Source: Diphasiastrum complanatum (Eukaryota; Streptophyta; Lycopodiopsida; Lycopodiales; Lycopodiaceae). From it: a stretch of 64,000 nt of DNA. Under the pieces are notes generated by a model. It saw only the letters and a list, made by a program, of their open reading frames with translations. It was not told the DNA's origin and ran no database searches. Position numbers and translations under genes: made by a program. Positions 21,941-33,702 of this stretch are shown piece by piece. Where the stretch lies: assembly GCA_029204225.1 (NCBI GenBank), contig CM055098.1, forward strand, positions 21,117,097 through 21,181,096. The letters are read 5' to 3'. Every line of letters begins with the position of its first letter. Within the stretch, counting starts at the first letter, position 1.

Positions 21941-23480
21941 TGATTTCCTCTACTTGGTACAAGGCTTTCATGTTCATATGACATAGCTTTCTGTGCCACA
22001 GTACATTCGTTGATTCCTGAGTTTGATTTACTTGTTCAAATGTTCAGGTGATACAGATTTCCTTCTTTGTTGCCTTTAGCAACCAAGTTATCAAAATCTT
22101 ACTTGAACAGTTTACAAGAGTTCTTTGTGAAGATTACTGACATGCTTGTATCGAATATCTTTGCTACGGATAGAAGATCTTTGTCAAGAGTAGGGACATA
22201 GAGAAATTCCTCTAGTTTCTTGTCACCCTGATTCATGTCCAGCCATAGTACACCAGTTCCATCAATCATGTGTTTAGAACCGTCTCCAAGTATAATGAAT
22301 CTTGAATCGTTCGTCTTCTTGTACTAAAAAAAATTTTGTTTCGAGGAAACAAAATGTGAGGTGGCTCCCGAATCAAGTACTACTTCTCAAATTGAATTAG
22401 ATGAACAACATCGATCAGTACTAACATAAGCTGCGAATTACTTGTTGCCCTGTCTTCTGCTACTCTGGAATATTCTACTTTGTCTTTGACATAGTTTGAA
22501 TTTGAAGGTTCGCTTCGATTCTGCTCCTTTTTGTTTTTGGGATTATGATAACAGTCTATTGTTGCATGACCTCGTTTATGACAATGAATGCATTCAATCT
22601 TTAGATTTAGCCAACACTTTTCTTCTGTGTGACCTGATCTTCTACATCTGTTGCAGATCTTCTTATCACCAAAATTCTTCTGTTGTTTTCCAGATTGTTG
22701 TTCATTAGTCTTAGACTCATTATTCTTAGATGACTCCCTCTTAAACTTAGACTTCTTAGAAGATTTATTCTTTTGAGTAAATAGAGCATTTTATGAATCA
22801 CCATTATCGTCATAGCGTTCACGAGCTTCTACTTCCTCCTTCACTCCATCTATCGCCTTTTGAAGTGTCATTGTAGCATCTTTCGCCAATAAGATTCGAG
22901 TTGTGTGGAATGATCTGGGTAGGGCTCGAAGAAAATGAATAAGTTTTTTTCCTTAGAAATTGTATTTTCTGCACCAAAATTCTACAAGAAAATAAATAGA
23001 TCTTTTATCTTTCGCACGAATGTGTTTAGGTCTTTGTTGTCCCATTATAGGTAAGTTAATTGTTCTTCCAAAAACATGATCTGATTACGAGATCGAGTCT
23101 CATTCTTGGTTTGCAATTCTTCCCATAAATCCTTTGCATTTGAAATTGATGTAAGATCTAGCATTATATTGCCATGCACTGAAGACGCAATAATTGCTAT
23201 AGCTTTGTCATTTTTTAACTCCATTTTCGAAGTTCTTTGCCAGGAGTAGATTCTAGCTTCTCCTCAATTGGTTCTACCCATTGCCATAGACCTTCGCCCT
23301 TCAACAAGAGTGAAGTCTTTAATTCACATCAGAATATCAATGGTTATGGAAAGATCCCTCTTCACTAGCTCACTTTCACCATTGCAAGTCGATCTCCTGA
23401 ACATGCTTCCTTAAGAGATGATGATAGATTTATCATGATTCGCTTGTCATTGTGATTAGATGCCAACGGTTCAATCCGCA
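21941..23480 (-). pseudogene. copia gag-protease remnant with two zinc knuckles
   Basis: Reading right to left on minus: gag residues (LHFLRALPRSFHTTRILLA near 22900), a Lys/Ser-rich linker, two CCHC knuckles (CNRCRRSGHTEEKCW near 22660 and CIHCHKRGHATIDCY near 22590), then protease/pre-integrase-like sequence (LYVPTLDKDLLSV near 22200). Numerous stops break it. Two knuckles set it apart from the single-knuckle copia families elsewhere in the window. No RT remains. Confidence 0.65.
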
Positions 23481-25034
23481 TTTATAATGGATATTATCAC
23501 TGATAGAATGGTACATATTCATTTCTCCACAATATCTCGTCATGTGCATGAAGGACCTCCAAGCTCGCGAAGAATTTTACGTTCCTCGAGGAAACGACCA
23601 AGGGTCATGTGACATACAAGTCAAGCATTTGGAATGGGTCCTTCAATCCTTCTGGGACAGTAACCCAAGAATTTCTAGTCATTCGAATAGTGAGATATCA
23701 ATAAACACGGCTTTATCAGGTAGATTTTTTATTTGAAAAGCAATAAAAAGGGGGTGATTTTTCCGACTAACACTCACTAAAATTGAATGGAAGTATGATG
23801 AGTTCACTTCAAATTCTTATTATCAAATCACGTAAAAAAATCAATGATTTTAACAAATAATGACTCTTACACCCCTTCTTGATGATCCGACAAGCCCTAT
23901 AAAACCAAATCTTACCTTCTGAATCCTACATCTCAATTTGCTTGTCGGCAAAATGTCACAAATCTACATTAATAAATCATTTTATTTTAATAAAGCTATG
24001 TAAACATAAGCTTTATATGGATCTACCTACTTTATTGCACATAAATTTCCTACAAGCTGTCGATTTTTTAAAAGTCAACTTAATGTAGGTTTTTTAAAAA
24101 ATTAGTTTTTAGAACAAGATGTAGATTCCATTCCTATACTTTGCGGACTTTCCCAAACACTCACCCAAAGTTTGAATCAATTAAAATCCTAATGAAAAAA
24201 GATAAATAACTTATAATTTTAATTTTAATTTACATGAACCAAACATTTATAAATAACATTTACATGGTAGGTTGAAAGTTTTCCACAAGTTTTTCTTGAT
24301 GAGCTTCAAAATATTTGAAGAGCATTTTGGGAAAGAGATGGTGAGAGGTTTGAAGTTTGAATGTCAAAGGAAAAGTACTCTTGGTCAAGCCCAAGACTCC
24401 AAGAGTCAAGACCAAGAAAAGTCCAAGGTCAATAGCATTATGTTGGCATCTACAATCATGCCTTGGAGTCTTGGTGTGGGCGGCTAGAAAAAAGTCTTCC
24501 ACTACTCGCTTTGACTAGGTGGGTCAGTGCCTCACGTGTGATAGTGGTGTGAATTATTGAATACACACGACCAAGTCACTGCTCCCAAGGCTTTTATATC
24601 AAAGCTTTTGCCATTTCGCCATACCTCGATCGATCCAGCAAGCTGCAACGCCTTCAGCTTGCCTCCCTCTTTGTCTGTTTCAATTCTTCACTCTTTGCTA
24701 TTTGGTTTGGCAGCTACGGCATTAGAGAAAAAATGAAGATCTAATAGAGCATAGAGTGGAATTTTCTGCAGGAAATGCAATTTCGGCCTTAAATTGGGGC
24801 AAACGATCCAGTCTGATTTCTCCTTTTCCTTTTGGCTTTAGCTTATGTTGAAAAGTGTTGGGTTTTCTGTACTAACTTACTATATAATTCCTATATTCCG
24901 TAAGAGGAATAGTGTATTGTATCTAAGCTCTTCTCGACTCCTCCTGAAGCTGCTTTCTAATCGTTCTCACAAGCCCGAGAAAGTGCTTTTTCTCAATCAA
25001 TTGCTGTAATTCGCTTCTACGAGCATCACAGCAG
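23481..25034 (+). other. region upstream of CAF1, no gene resolved
   Basis: AT-rich. Possible promoter parts for the downstream gene are TATATC in a GCTTTTATATCAAAGC context near 24590 and CTATATAATTCC near 24880. The actual start site cannot be told. A short bidirectional open stretch at 24260-24500 has no recognisable motif. CACGTGTG occurs at about 24533. Confidence 0.4.
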
Positions 25035-25853
25035 ATGAGGACGAGTTCTAAAGAAGGATATGTCTGCATCAGGGAGGTGTGGGCTGACAATCTAGAAGAA
25101 GAATTTGAGCTTATTAGAAGAATCATTGACACGCATCCATATCTCGCCATGGATACAGAGTTCCCCGGCGTGGTGATCAGACCCACTGGCATCTTCAAAA
25201 GCAGCTCGGATTACAATTATCAGACATTAAAGCTGAATGTAGATAAGCTGAAGTTGATCCAGCTAGGGCTAACTTTCACAGATGAACATGGCGGTCTGCC
25301 TAGATGCAACACCGGCGAGGGCTGCATCTGGCAATTCAACTTTCGGGAATTTCATCTCAAGGAAGATTTATATGCGCCTGAGTCAATTGATCTTTTGAAG
25401 CATAGCGGAATAGATTTCCAGATGAATGAAAACAGGGGTATTGACGCCTCCATCTTTGCTGAGCTTTTCATGTCTTCAGGAATTGTTCTGAATGAGAATG
25501 TGCAATGGATTACCTTCCACAGTGCCTATGACTTTGGCTACCTCTTGAAAATGTTGACACACCAGAATCTGCCTTTTCGGGAAGCAGATTTCTTCAGCCT
25601 CATGAAGGTGTTCTTCCCAACATTTTATGATGTCAAATATTTGATGAGATTTTGTGACAATCTGTATGGAGGTTTGAATAAGCTAGCGGAGAAGCTCAAA
25701 GTGGAAAGATTTGGATCTTGCCATCAAGCTGGATCTGATAGTCTTCTCACCGCTGGTACATACATGAAGCTGAAGCAATCATTCTTCCATGGATCTACAG
25801 ACAAGTACGCCGGCGTGCTCTATGGATTAGGTTCTTTTAGTGGTTTTTCTTAA
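25035..25853 (+). CDS. CAF1: CAF1/POP2-family poly(A) deadenylase
   Basis: Complete intronless frame of 272 codons, close to the usual size of plant CAF1 proteins, many of which are also intronless. CAF1 is the DEDD-family 3'-5' exonuclease subunit of the CCR4-NOT complex that shortens mRNA poly(A) tails in the cytoplasm. The DEDDh residues are all visible: D40 and E42 in AMDTEFPG, D166 in [12 protein letters not shown]230 and D235 in [11 protein letters not shown]. Other family blocks are [12 protein letters not shown] at the N terminus, [18 protein letters not shown], and [10 protein letters not shown] at the C terminus. The chosen ATG (25035) lies 12 residues before the conserved REVWAD block. 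No in-frame damage is seen. It is the only gene here I judge intact and cellular; it could still be one of several paralogues. Confidence 0.96.
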   Translation: MRTSSKEGYVCIREVWADNLEEEFELIRRIIDTHPYLAMDTEFPGVVIRPTGIFKSSSDYNYQTLKLNVDKLKLIQLGLTFTDEHGGLPRCNTGEGCIWQFNFREFHLKEDLYAPESIDLLKHSGIDFQMNENRGIDASIFAELFMSSGIVLNENVQWITFHSAYDFGYLLKMLTHQNLPFREADFFSLMKVFFPTFYDVKYLMRFCDNLYGGLNKLAEKLKVERFGSCHQAGSDSLLTAGTYMKLKQSFFHGSTDKYAGVLYGLGSFSGFS

Positions 25854-26054
25854 ACATGTAAATTGGGTTTGGCCCAAAACGAATGACGGATCTTTCAAGT
25901 GTGACAATGTGCAAGATTTGTGACTCCATTCTTTAAATGTTCGCCATTTTGCGAGCTCTTGACTTTGATTATACAATCCACTACCAATTTTCCAAATTGG
26001 TGAAGAATGTGTGAATGAAATATTTTTAAATATATTGATGCATTTATTCATAGA

Positions 26055-26230
26055 GAAAACTAGTAGGTACATTGATAAAAAAGATATGTACACCCCGAAG
26101 GAGAAGTTTAAACAAAAGTAAGCTCTTGTTAAAATACAATGAAAAAACTAGTAGGTACATTGATGAAAAAGATATGTACACCCCGAAGAGGAAGTTTAAG
26201 CAAAAGTAAGCTCAAACAAGAGCGAAGCTT
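26055..26230. repeat. tandem duplication, 88-bp unit, two copies
   Basis: The block containing ACTAGTAGGTACATTGAT, GATATGTACACCCCGAAG and AAAAGTAAGCTC occurs twice: its CTAGTAGGTAC starts at 26060 and again at 26148. Copies differ at a few bases. It lies about 200 bp downstream of CAF1. Confidence 0.8.
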
Positions 26231-26734
26231 GGAGTAAAGCTAAGATTAATCTAGATCCTGGCAAAAACTATGATGATGTCAGTGGGAGTCTACGACACTT
26301 TTTCCAAAAAGTTACGAGATAAAATGACTCATGCCACGTGGCAAGTAAGCAGGGCGCAGGGACGGTATTGGGGCACAGGCAGGGCACATACAAAGGGTGG
26401 CGGGCAGCAATAGAGGTTCCCCTGAGGATACGCGTCGGTTCTCCAATTGTGTCGTGGCCAAACCAGGCGTGCCAGTAAGCGATGGAGTTGGTCAATGGAG
26501 TTTGGAAGAAAGCCAGTGTTAAAGGACAAATCTTGACGATGGACTCCACTTTTTGGCATTGCAAGGAAATACTAAGTGTTGAAGTTAGTCAATGGAAGAT
26601 ACAAAGTTTAGATTCTCATACATTGGAAACATTCATAACTATTAGCCTTCAAGTTATGCATGAGGGAGTCGCAACAAGGATTTCCTCACATTTCATTTGT
26701 GCTTACATGAGTTGCGCCATGATGAATGAATGCA
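26231..26734. other. unassigned stretch
   Basis: No supported gene. A 98-codon open frame (26482-26778) runs into the LTR fragment and has no recognisable motif. Confidence 0.4.
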
Positions 26735-27072
26735 CAAGAGGAAGGGCTCTTGGTTTCAAGGATCAAAAAATCCAATAGGTAGACGGGCGAGTTTCCACTA
26801 GTATATATTCTCTCCCAAGAGGAGAAAATATTTCTCTTAGGATCCCCATGCAACCTGGAATAGCAATTGACCTCCTATTGTTGCATTATAATCAAACACC
26901 ATGCAAATGCTCCTATGTATAAATATAGGTCTGGGCCCTCTTATGATTATTAATTACTTTACTGGCCAAGCCCGAAATGACGAGGCATAACTAATAACCA
27001 TATACATTGGAGTGATCGGCTATCCATGTCAGGAATTATCACAAATCCCACATACTGGACATGGACGTAACA
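26735..27072 (-). repeat. gypsy-type LTR fragment, inverted relative to 43330-43782
   Basis: On minus it begins TGTTACGTCCATGTCC and follows the LTR at 43330 through shared blocks such as GGTTATTAGTTATGCCTCGT, GAGGGCCCAGACCTATA and TTGCATGGGGATCCTAAG. Similarity fades left of about 26735. Confidence 0.7.
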
Positions 27073-27079
27073 GAATGCC

Positions 27080-27258
27080 TTGGTTCGGAAAGGTTTGGGA
27101 GGCTCGAGCACCTTTCCCAAACTATTTGAACCTAACCGAGGACGGAGAGAGAGAATAGAGAGGAGAAGTAGAGAGAGAGAAAAAAGAGAGAGAGAGAGTC
27201 TTGGTTAGGAAAGGTTTGGGAGGCCCGAGCACCTTTCCCAAACTATTCGGTCCCAACC
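27080..27258. repeat. duplicated hairpin-forming unit around GA-rich spacer
   Basis: TTGGTT, GGAAAGGTTTGGGAGGC, CGAGCACC and TTTCCCAAACTATT occur at 27081-27140 and again at 27201-27256. Within each copy AAAGGTTTGGGA and CCTTTCCCAAAC are complementary and could pair. A GAGA-rich tract separates them. Confidence 0.65.
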
Positions 27259-27289
27259 AAGAAAGAGAGAGAGAGATAGCTAAAGATGG

Positions 27290-27760
27290 AGATAGAAATA
27301 GAAAGAGCTAGAGCTTTATTAAGAATAGAGATAATGACTTTACAATGGAAAATGGCCTCTTTATATAGTTGAGAAGGGAGGCCATCTTGGCTCTCGTTGG
27401 TCCTTTCTAATTGGCTAGGATCCTAATCTTAGCTATTCAAACTAAAATGATTGCAATCTAATGGCTCAATAAGAAGAGGACCAAACTCACATGATTCATG
27501 TGAAATTCTCTCAACTTAGAACCATGTAACTTGACTTTGTAGTTTTCTATTATTTTAATGTATTTAGGCCCCAAGTCTTTTATTCAAGTTCTACCTAGCC
27601 ATTTTGCATGCTCATTGGGTCGAGCTTATACATGCAGAAGTCGATGCCCTCGCACTTTATTAGTCCTAATTGTATAGTGTCGGTGGTGGGACCCACCGTC
27701 GCCCTACATGATCCACCGCCTGAACTAGTGCCGGTCCCTCGGCACTGATGCTGATTGTTG
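27290..27760 (-). repeat. 3' LTR (left) of gag-only element, approximate
   Basis: Similar to 30590-31060 in order and content (GCTTTATTAAG, ATGCTCATTGGG, CTTATACATGCAG, ATGCCCTCGCA, TGGTGGGACCCACC). Ends are not resolved. Confidence 0.55.
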
Positions 27761-28277
27761 TGGCGGACGTTTGTTGGCGTGTTTATTGAAAGGGAATTTT
27801 CGTGTGCTCCAGGAAAAACGTGGAATATAAGTGTCCGCTTACGTAAAACCTGAGGCTTTATTGGTTGTTGATAAAAAAGAACCTGGGCTTTTTCCAGATT
27901 TTCAATCATTAAAGGAAGTTTAAACACAAAACAGACCTTTTGTCAAGATTCCTTTTCATTTTTTAGTCACTTTTATTCACTTCTTTTGTACATGTGGCCC
28001 AATAGTTTTTTGACATAGTGGCTTTAATGTAACGTTGCTTCTTTGAGTCACATTTTGAGTCTAGACTAAAAATGGCATAACTTTTGATTGCTATGTCAGA
28101 ATGCGATGAAAATTAGTGCATTGGAAAGCACTCATCAAGCGCTTTCCAATGATTTATTAGATATCATACTTTTGAACTACTACTAAAAAGTTATAGTGAA
28201 TCAAAGATATTGGTTGAAAATAGTAACAAAATACAAAAGAGATCTTGGCACGAATTCATATACAGCCCTTTTTGAGC

Positions 28278-29246
28278 TCAAACTTTCTCTAATGAATGAT
28301 CGGGTGGCCATTCCGAATAATCTTGTCCATCGATAAGTGGGTAGTCGACACCATCCAATAGAGGATCCCATGATAAGTTGTGAAGATATTGATCCTCGTA
28401 TATCGGTGCCACTGGTCCCAATGTCATAGGCACTTCTAATTGGTAATGTGGATAGGATGTGCTGGCTTGATTGCTTTGTCTGTCAAGTTCTTCGTGGTAT
28501 GCTTGAACGCAAAGACTTTCTTCTACCGTCAATATAAAAGATTTAGGACATGACTTTGATACTGGTTGTGCCGGTTCTTGTTGTTCATTAAGCCTTATGG
28601 GGCTGAAATTCCTTGGATCTGACCGTTTAAGCAATGTGACATCCGGACTTAGCTTTGTGGTGGTTTGTTGCTGAGTGGAACATTCAAACTTTGGTTGAAT
28701 CTTGCTATTGGTTGGCATCAAACGTAGAGGGCAATCTCCAACCTTAGACTTTCTCTTCTCAAGGCACTACTCTATTGAAGGCTGTACGGATGTAGCTTTG
28801 TGTTGACTTCTGAGTCAATTTGCCTTCAAGAGGCACTGTTGACATTGGTTCCCTTTGTAATTTATCAACCAGAAGTTGTTGCAAGGATTGTTTTAGGAGG
28901 CTCGGTAAAACCTGCTGGCATCATCCTTGGCATCTCGTTGATGATATGTCTGGTCATCCCTGATCGTTTGAATATTTGTTATGGAATGTGATGGTTTGTG
29001 CAAGTTATGTGCCTCTGCAATAGTTATTGTCTTATAGAGTTCTATTGGATTGTCATAGGATGTAAAAGGTTGCATGTCAATTTTGATCTTGCGAGATAAT
29101 TCGACATAATAAAATGCCATCTGGTGGTGTTTAGGAAGATCAGAATTCCAGTCCTCTGCCATCTTGGCAAATCTTGCAGTGTATCCCTTTATAGTTTCTC
29201 CGGGAAGCATCGAGATCCAAGCAAGTTGTTGATCAATATTTGCCAT
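28278..29246 (-). pseudogene. gag-like gene of non-autonomous LTR element
   Basis: The ATG at 29246-29244 starts MANIDQQLAWISMLPGETIK, then a gag-core-like helical region (ARFAKMAEDWNSDLPKHH, then MAFYYVELSRKI) to a stop at 28893. A second open piece follows at 28278-28721 with no known motif. Gypsy gag domains have a comparable GE-x-Y-x-x-RF pattern; assignment rests on that and on position after a primer site. No zinc knuckle is seen. Whether the two pieces were once one frame is unclear. Confidence 0.55.
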
Positions 29247-29794
29247 GGCTGTTGTGCAAATTGAATGTGATATTGAGTTGAGTGAGTGATGTACTAAAGA
29301 GAGAGATTGATTAGAGAGAAATGAGAGAGACAAGAGAGCGGAATGGAAATGAAACAATAGGAATGAAAAGTATTAGAATTTGAGGATGAGTTGATATGAA
29401 TCAGATGGAAGATAAATGGAGTGGAGAAAGTTTCAACAAATCTTCATATAGAACATTCACGAATTGGACAAGGGACAGATTTGTAAGGATATTCAGAAAT
29501 ATCCTTTCGACAAAAGTTCTTATGATGAAGGTTGGTGGTGACGAGAGTTCTATGTAGGATTTTTAGCAAAATTGGTTTTGCTTCAAAAACTACTTTTTAT
29601 AATCTCTTTGTCAATCTATAGAAGTATTATTTTAATACCAACTGTACCTCTTTAACCATAATTGCAGTCTTTGGAGAAGTTTATCATAGACAGATAAAGT
29701 CACTCACCAAAGAGACTTGGGCTAAAATTATTATTATTATTATTATTATTGATGTTTTTTTTGTTTTTCTTAATTTATTTTATGTTTTTTTTGT

Positions 29795-30080
29795 TAAGGG
29801 AATAGAACCGTTGCAGTCTTGGGAGGAGGCTCTCTAAAGGATACTCTCTCACCAACGAGGCTTAGGTTTTTTTCTGATATTTTTTTTTTAAAGAATAGAA
29901 CTGTCGCAATCTTGGGAGGAGGCTATCTGAAAGATACTCTCACAACGAGGCTTAATCGGTTCTTTTGCAATTTTTTTTTTTTAAGAATAGAAACATTGCA
30001 GTCATGGGAGGTGACTATTTGAAAGATACTCTCTCACCAGAGAGACTTAGGTTTTTTGTTTTCGATTTTTTATTTTTTTT
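29795..30080. repeat. tandem minisatellite, three units of about 93 bp
   Basis: Units starting near 29797, 29890 and 29984 share AATAGAA, GCAGTC(T/A)TGGGAGG, GATACTCTC, GAGGCTTA(G/A) and end in a long T run. A more diverged unit may lie near 29655. It falls in the leader of the gag-only element. Confidence 0.75.
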
Positions 30081-30449
30081 TAAACAATGTTTGTATCTAA
30101 AAAGCAAGAAAAAAAAAGAGAAGAGATTTGATCTAATTTTCAGAAGAAAAAAAAAGCGGTTTGGTTAAGATCATGAGAAAGGAGCAGTTTTTAGGAGAGA
30201 AAAAAAAAACAGCAAAAATAATTAGCAACCACACCACACGACGTAAAAAATAACTAAACAACAGACCACACGACATAAAAAATTAAAATTACCACTTCGT
30301 TAAACCTACTAAAAAAATTAACTACAATTCAAACTAATCCTAATTCATTGAAATCTCGAATTTTTTAAAGTGAAAATGAGATGCTTAAAGATTATGAAAA
30401 GAGAAAGGTGAGGGAAGAGAAGGAGAGAGAAAAAATTATGCGGTGAGCA

Positions 30450-30475
30450 ACAAATATCGCTCCCCGGCAACGGCA
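30450..30475 (-). other. gypsy-type primer binding site
   Basis: Minus-strand GGTGCCGTTGCCGGGGAGC next to the right LTR. It differs by one base from the TGGCGCCGTTGCCGGGGA primer site found in Athila-like elements. Confidence 0.65.
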
Positions 30476-30479
30476 CCAC

Positions 30480-31090
30480 TGTTGTGTCGTAGGTGTAGTA
30501 TAGGTGTTCGTCACTGAGAACGTCAACCTCGTCTCAACCTGCATAGCACAAAAAGAGAGAAAAGGGAAGAGAGACAGTGAGAGTGAAACCGGTAGAGTTT
30601 TATTAAAGAAGAGAATAGAAGATACAATATAAGAAAGATGGTTCTCTTTTATAGATTTGAAAGGTAAGTCTTCGTCACTTTGATTGGTCACACTTCAATG
30701 GCAAGGATTCTAATTCAAACCGTTTAAGTTAACACAAACTAAATCTAGTGGTGCTAAGAAAGCACAAGGAAAACTCACATGTATCATGTGAGTTCTAATT
30801 TGGGCCCTTTCAGCTTTATATTAACGACTTGACTTAGGGCCTCTAATGTCATTTTAGAGTTTTAAGCCCCTAGTCGCTTATTCCTAGGAATTAGAACTTG
30901 CTACTTGTGCTCATTGGGTTGGGCTTATACGTGCAGGATGCCAATGCCCTCGCAGTTATTACTCTACCTGTATAATGTACTATGGCGGGCCCACTTAGCA
31001 AGTCTTAGCTAACAATAGTTTTAGTGGCGGGACCCACTAGGCGCCCAACAAATAGTAATTTCAAAATTATTTGATTCTTCAAATATTTTG
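30480..31090 (-). repeat. 5' LTR (right) of gag-only element
   Basis: Starts TGTTGTGTCGTAGG beside the primer site and probably ends at GGCGCCCAACA near 31090. Matches the left copy in ordered blocks. Confidence 0.6.
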
Positions 31091-31744
31091 AGGTGCCCCC
31101 CCATGTTGTGTTCTATAAAAACCAATGTGGAACAAGCATCAAAATTTTTGATACAAGTCAGGTTGGGGTTTTGTGGTCATTTAAAAAAATTAGTACCGGT
31201 TGGGTATCACCCTAAGGAAATACTTGTTAAAAACATTCTTCTTAAAGGGTAATTTCATAATTCAAAAATAAAACATCTCAAATATAAATTTCTTTTACCA
31301 ACAATAGTTTGGGGTTTATGACTTAGGACTTGAATACTAGAGTATAAGGTTTAGCGATTATCATATTGGATTTAGAGTTTATGCAAGTGAACGAGGATCT
31401 ACGCTTTTCCAAGTGACGATCAAAGATGCCAATGCGAAAAACATAATGACATTTGTTTTGGGACTTTGACCTGAAAAAGAGGAACCTTTTTTGGTGTTTT
31501 TTAATGGTCCTAGTTTTAGGCCAAAATAATTGATTTTTTAATAAATCTCTAAATATTTAAAAAACAAAAAACCAAAAAATGCATATTTTAAATAAAGAAC
31601 TACAAGTTTTTTGTTGCAAACTTCATAAAACCATCATAATTACAAATGAAATAATAATTCAAGAGAACAAATGATTTTTGAAACTCGAAATCCCATTGGA
31701 ATACAAACCAACTTAAATTATATTTGCACATTTTTTTTTAAAGT
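31091..31744. other. AT-rich spacer, nothing recognised
   Basis: No open frame or repeat with a recognisable identity; a C7 run occurs near 31095. Confidence 0.4.
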
Positions 31745-33500
31745 ACATTTTCTAAGGAATTTTCACTGATGCCTCTCAATTCAGAACTTGACATATTCTC
31801 AACACTCTCGTTTTCAGTTGATGAAGTGGAAGACCTGTCGTTTTCATCAGAGTCAACTGGCATATCTTCCTTAGAATCTGTGTCTAATGTTGACAAAAAA
31901 CCTTGTAAATCAGCTTTTCTCGGTTAATGACGAGTGGAGGATGATGGTTTTTCCAATAATCCAAGTCGTTCTTTCAATATAGATATAGTTGATTTTTGTA
32001 GATGATTGGTCATTGTTAATTCAAAATTAAATGCCAAAACATCTACATCCTGTAGATTCAAATCGTCGACTCTTGGTTGATTTTTTGGCAATCTCTTTCT
32101 CTTGCCCTTTGGATCTACTCGCAACATTTCAAGTTCGTAGCTTTCCCAAAAAGCATTCGTTGAAGTGGTGCGCAACCAATGGACACGTAGTACTTTTATT
32201 TGATTGCTATTTTGAATAAAAGCAAGTACTTTGGCAATCCAAAATGGATGTCCTTCATTGTTTTAAAGCTAGAAGTGCAACAAGGCTTCCAATTTCGATT
32301 TCATTCAAATCACCGCGCCATTTCATTTTTGCAACTTTTACACTTTGTCTATTCTTCCTTGAGCCCACATAAATTTCACGTTTCTCACCTTGCACAAGCT
32401 GCAAGAAATCATTATCTCCGACAGTTGTAGTTGATGTTCCTAATTTATGAGGCCAATGAAATTCTTCAGTTGTTGATGTATGTTCGAAATTGAACAAACT
32501 GATTTTTTGTTCCTCAAAAAAGTCCATCCACCAATGTTGATCAAATTCATCAAAAAAATGATAAGTTGTTTGAATACTTGATTTTAAATTTTTTAATGAG
32601 GCAAACAGATCAATCTCACGATGTTCTCTTTGCGTCTTTTGTTCTTCTAGCAAGGACTTCAAGGGAGACAACACAACAAGCTTGATTTGAGTCAATGGAA
32701 TGTTAGCAAAATCGAACTCCTTCAAGAGGTAGCCATGAAACTGAATTTGAAAATAGTTTGTCCCATAATAATATAATGTCTGATTCGTTACATTTGATTT
32801 TAAACTGGTGCTGAAAGCTAATATCATTGATATTAGCTATGCATCACTCTGTTTCATTGGACACCTTAACATAATCACAAAAATCATATGTGTGTCTAAT
32901 TAATGACACGTTTGGCTTTGGCACATACGATTCCTCAACAATGCTTTGAAGCACTGATAAAGAAAATGCTTTCTTGCGTCTCAACCTCTTAGAAAAGCAA
33001 CTAAACATTTGATCAATTTGATCGTAAGTATGTCCTACCAACAAAAATCCTATTTTTACTTTTTTGAAAAAAAATTTCTCCACTAGCATGGACAAGTATG
33101 CCAAAATAGTTTGGTTTTTATTTTTCCTATTGTTAAGCTACAAATAAAATATTTCTAGAAGATTTTCACCAAATTCGCAAATTATCTTATGTACAATGGT
33201 GATCGTCAAATTTGGATCATTTCAAACATTGGGATAATAAGAAAAGACCTTGGACTCCAAAGTCCCATTAAACACAAGTGCTCCAACGAGATGAACCTGA
33301 ATAAAATCTGCCTCATTCAAATTTTTGGCACTCTGACAAAATGAGACAACATTGTTTTCTTCTGATCCATGCCATCAATACCAAGGCCCAAATATTTTTG
33401 TGGACATTCCAAACATTTCTTGATGCTTGGCCAACTTTTGTCTTTCAACTGTTTGTTGATATTTGTGCAGTTGAAGAGCTTTTATAGCATCCACACACAC
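31745..33500 (-). pseudogene. transposase-like gene (GHTxDQIDQMFS family), copy A
   Basis: Minus-strand pieces match copy B at 60120-62630 in order. Near 33490-33360 lies the ERQKLAKHQ segment and KNLNEADFIQVHLVG; then PNLTITIVHKI; then LAYLSMLVEKFFF and GFLLVGHTYDQIDQMFS (33104-32990); FSLSVLQSIVEESYVPKPN; and a C-terminal part with HPFWIAKV-like sequence near 32240 and VHWLRTTSTNAFWES. The layout recalls DUF7869-type proteins, which look like RNase H-fold transposases; this is from memory. Where copy B keeps LQLDN the present copy reads a stop plus LNN, so a presumed catalytic Asp is lost. Many stops occur from 32260 to 32830. Confidence 0.65.
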
Positions 33501-33700
33501 ACATATTGCACTCTTCTGTCTCTCTCTCTCACACACTCTTTTATATCTCTTTTTCATTTTTCACACACTCTTTTATTTCTTTTTTTTTTCTCTCTCACTC
33601 TCTCACACATCACACACACACTCTCTCTCTCTTTTTGATTTTTCACATTTCATATATCTCTCCAAGTTTTTTTCTCTGCTTTTTCTTTTTCTCTCAATAG
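33480..33700. repeat. CT/CA-rich low-complexity tract
   Basis: Interrupted CACACA and CTCTCT runs with T stretches. Open frames across it are low-complexity artefacts. Confidence 0.7.
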
Positions 33701-33702
33701 TC

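Larger units (their letters stand above)
27290..31090 (-). mobile_element. gag-only LTR retrotransposon (gypsy-type primer site)
   Basis: Two diverged same-direction repeats (about 27290-27700 and 30480-31090) share AGCTTTATTAAGAA-like, CTCACATG-ATGTGA, GCTCATTGGGT, GGGCTTATACGTGCAG-like and GCCCTCGCA blocks and act as LTRs. Next to the right one, minus-strand GGTGCCGTTGCCGGGGAGC resembles the primer site used by Athila/Tat-like gypsy elements. Between them only a gag-like reading and tandem repeats are found, with no RT or integrase, so the element is non-autonomous. Boundaries are approximate because the LTRs are strongly diverged. Confidence 0.65.

Noticed and set aside
24260-24502. Overlapping open frames on both strands upstream of CAF1
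   Set aside because: Neither has motifs; the bidirectional openness suggests composition, not coding.
26482-26778. 98-codon plus-strand frame
   Set aside because: Runs into an LTR fragment and has no recognisable domain or codon pattern.
29795-30080. CRISPR-like regular repeat
   Set aside because: Three diverged 93-bp units with no spacers in a plant-type sequence; a minisatellite in a retroelement leader.
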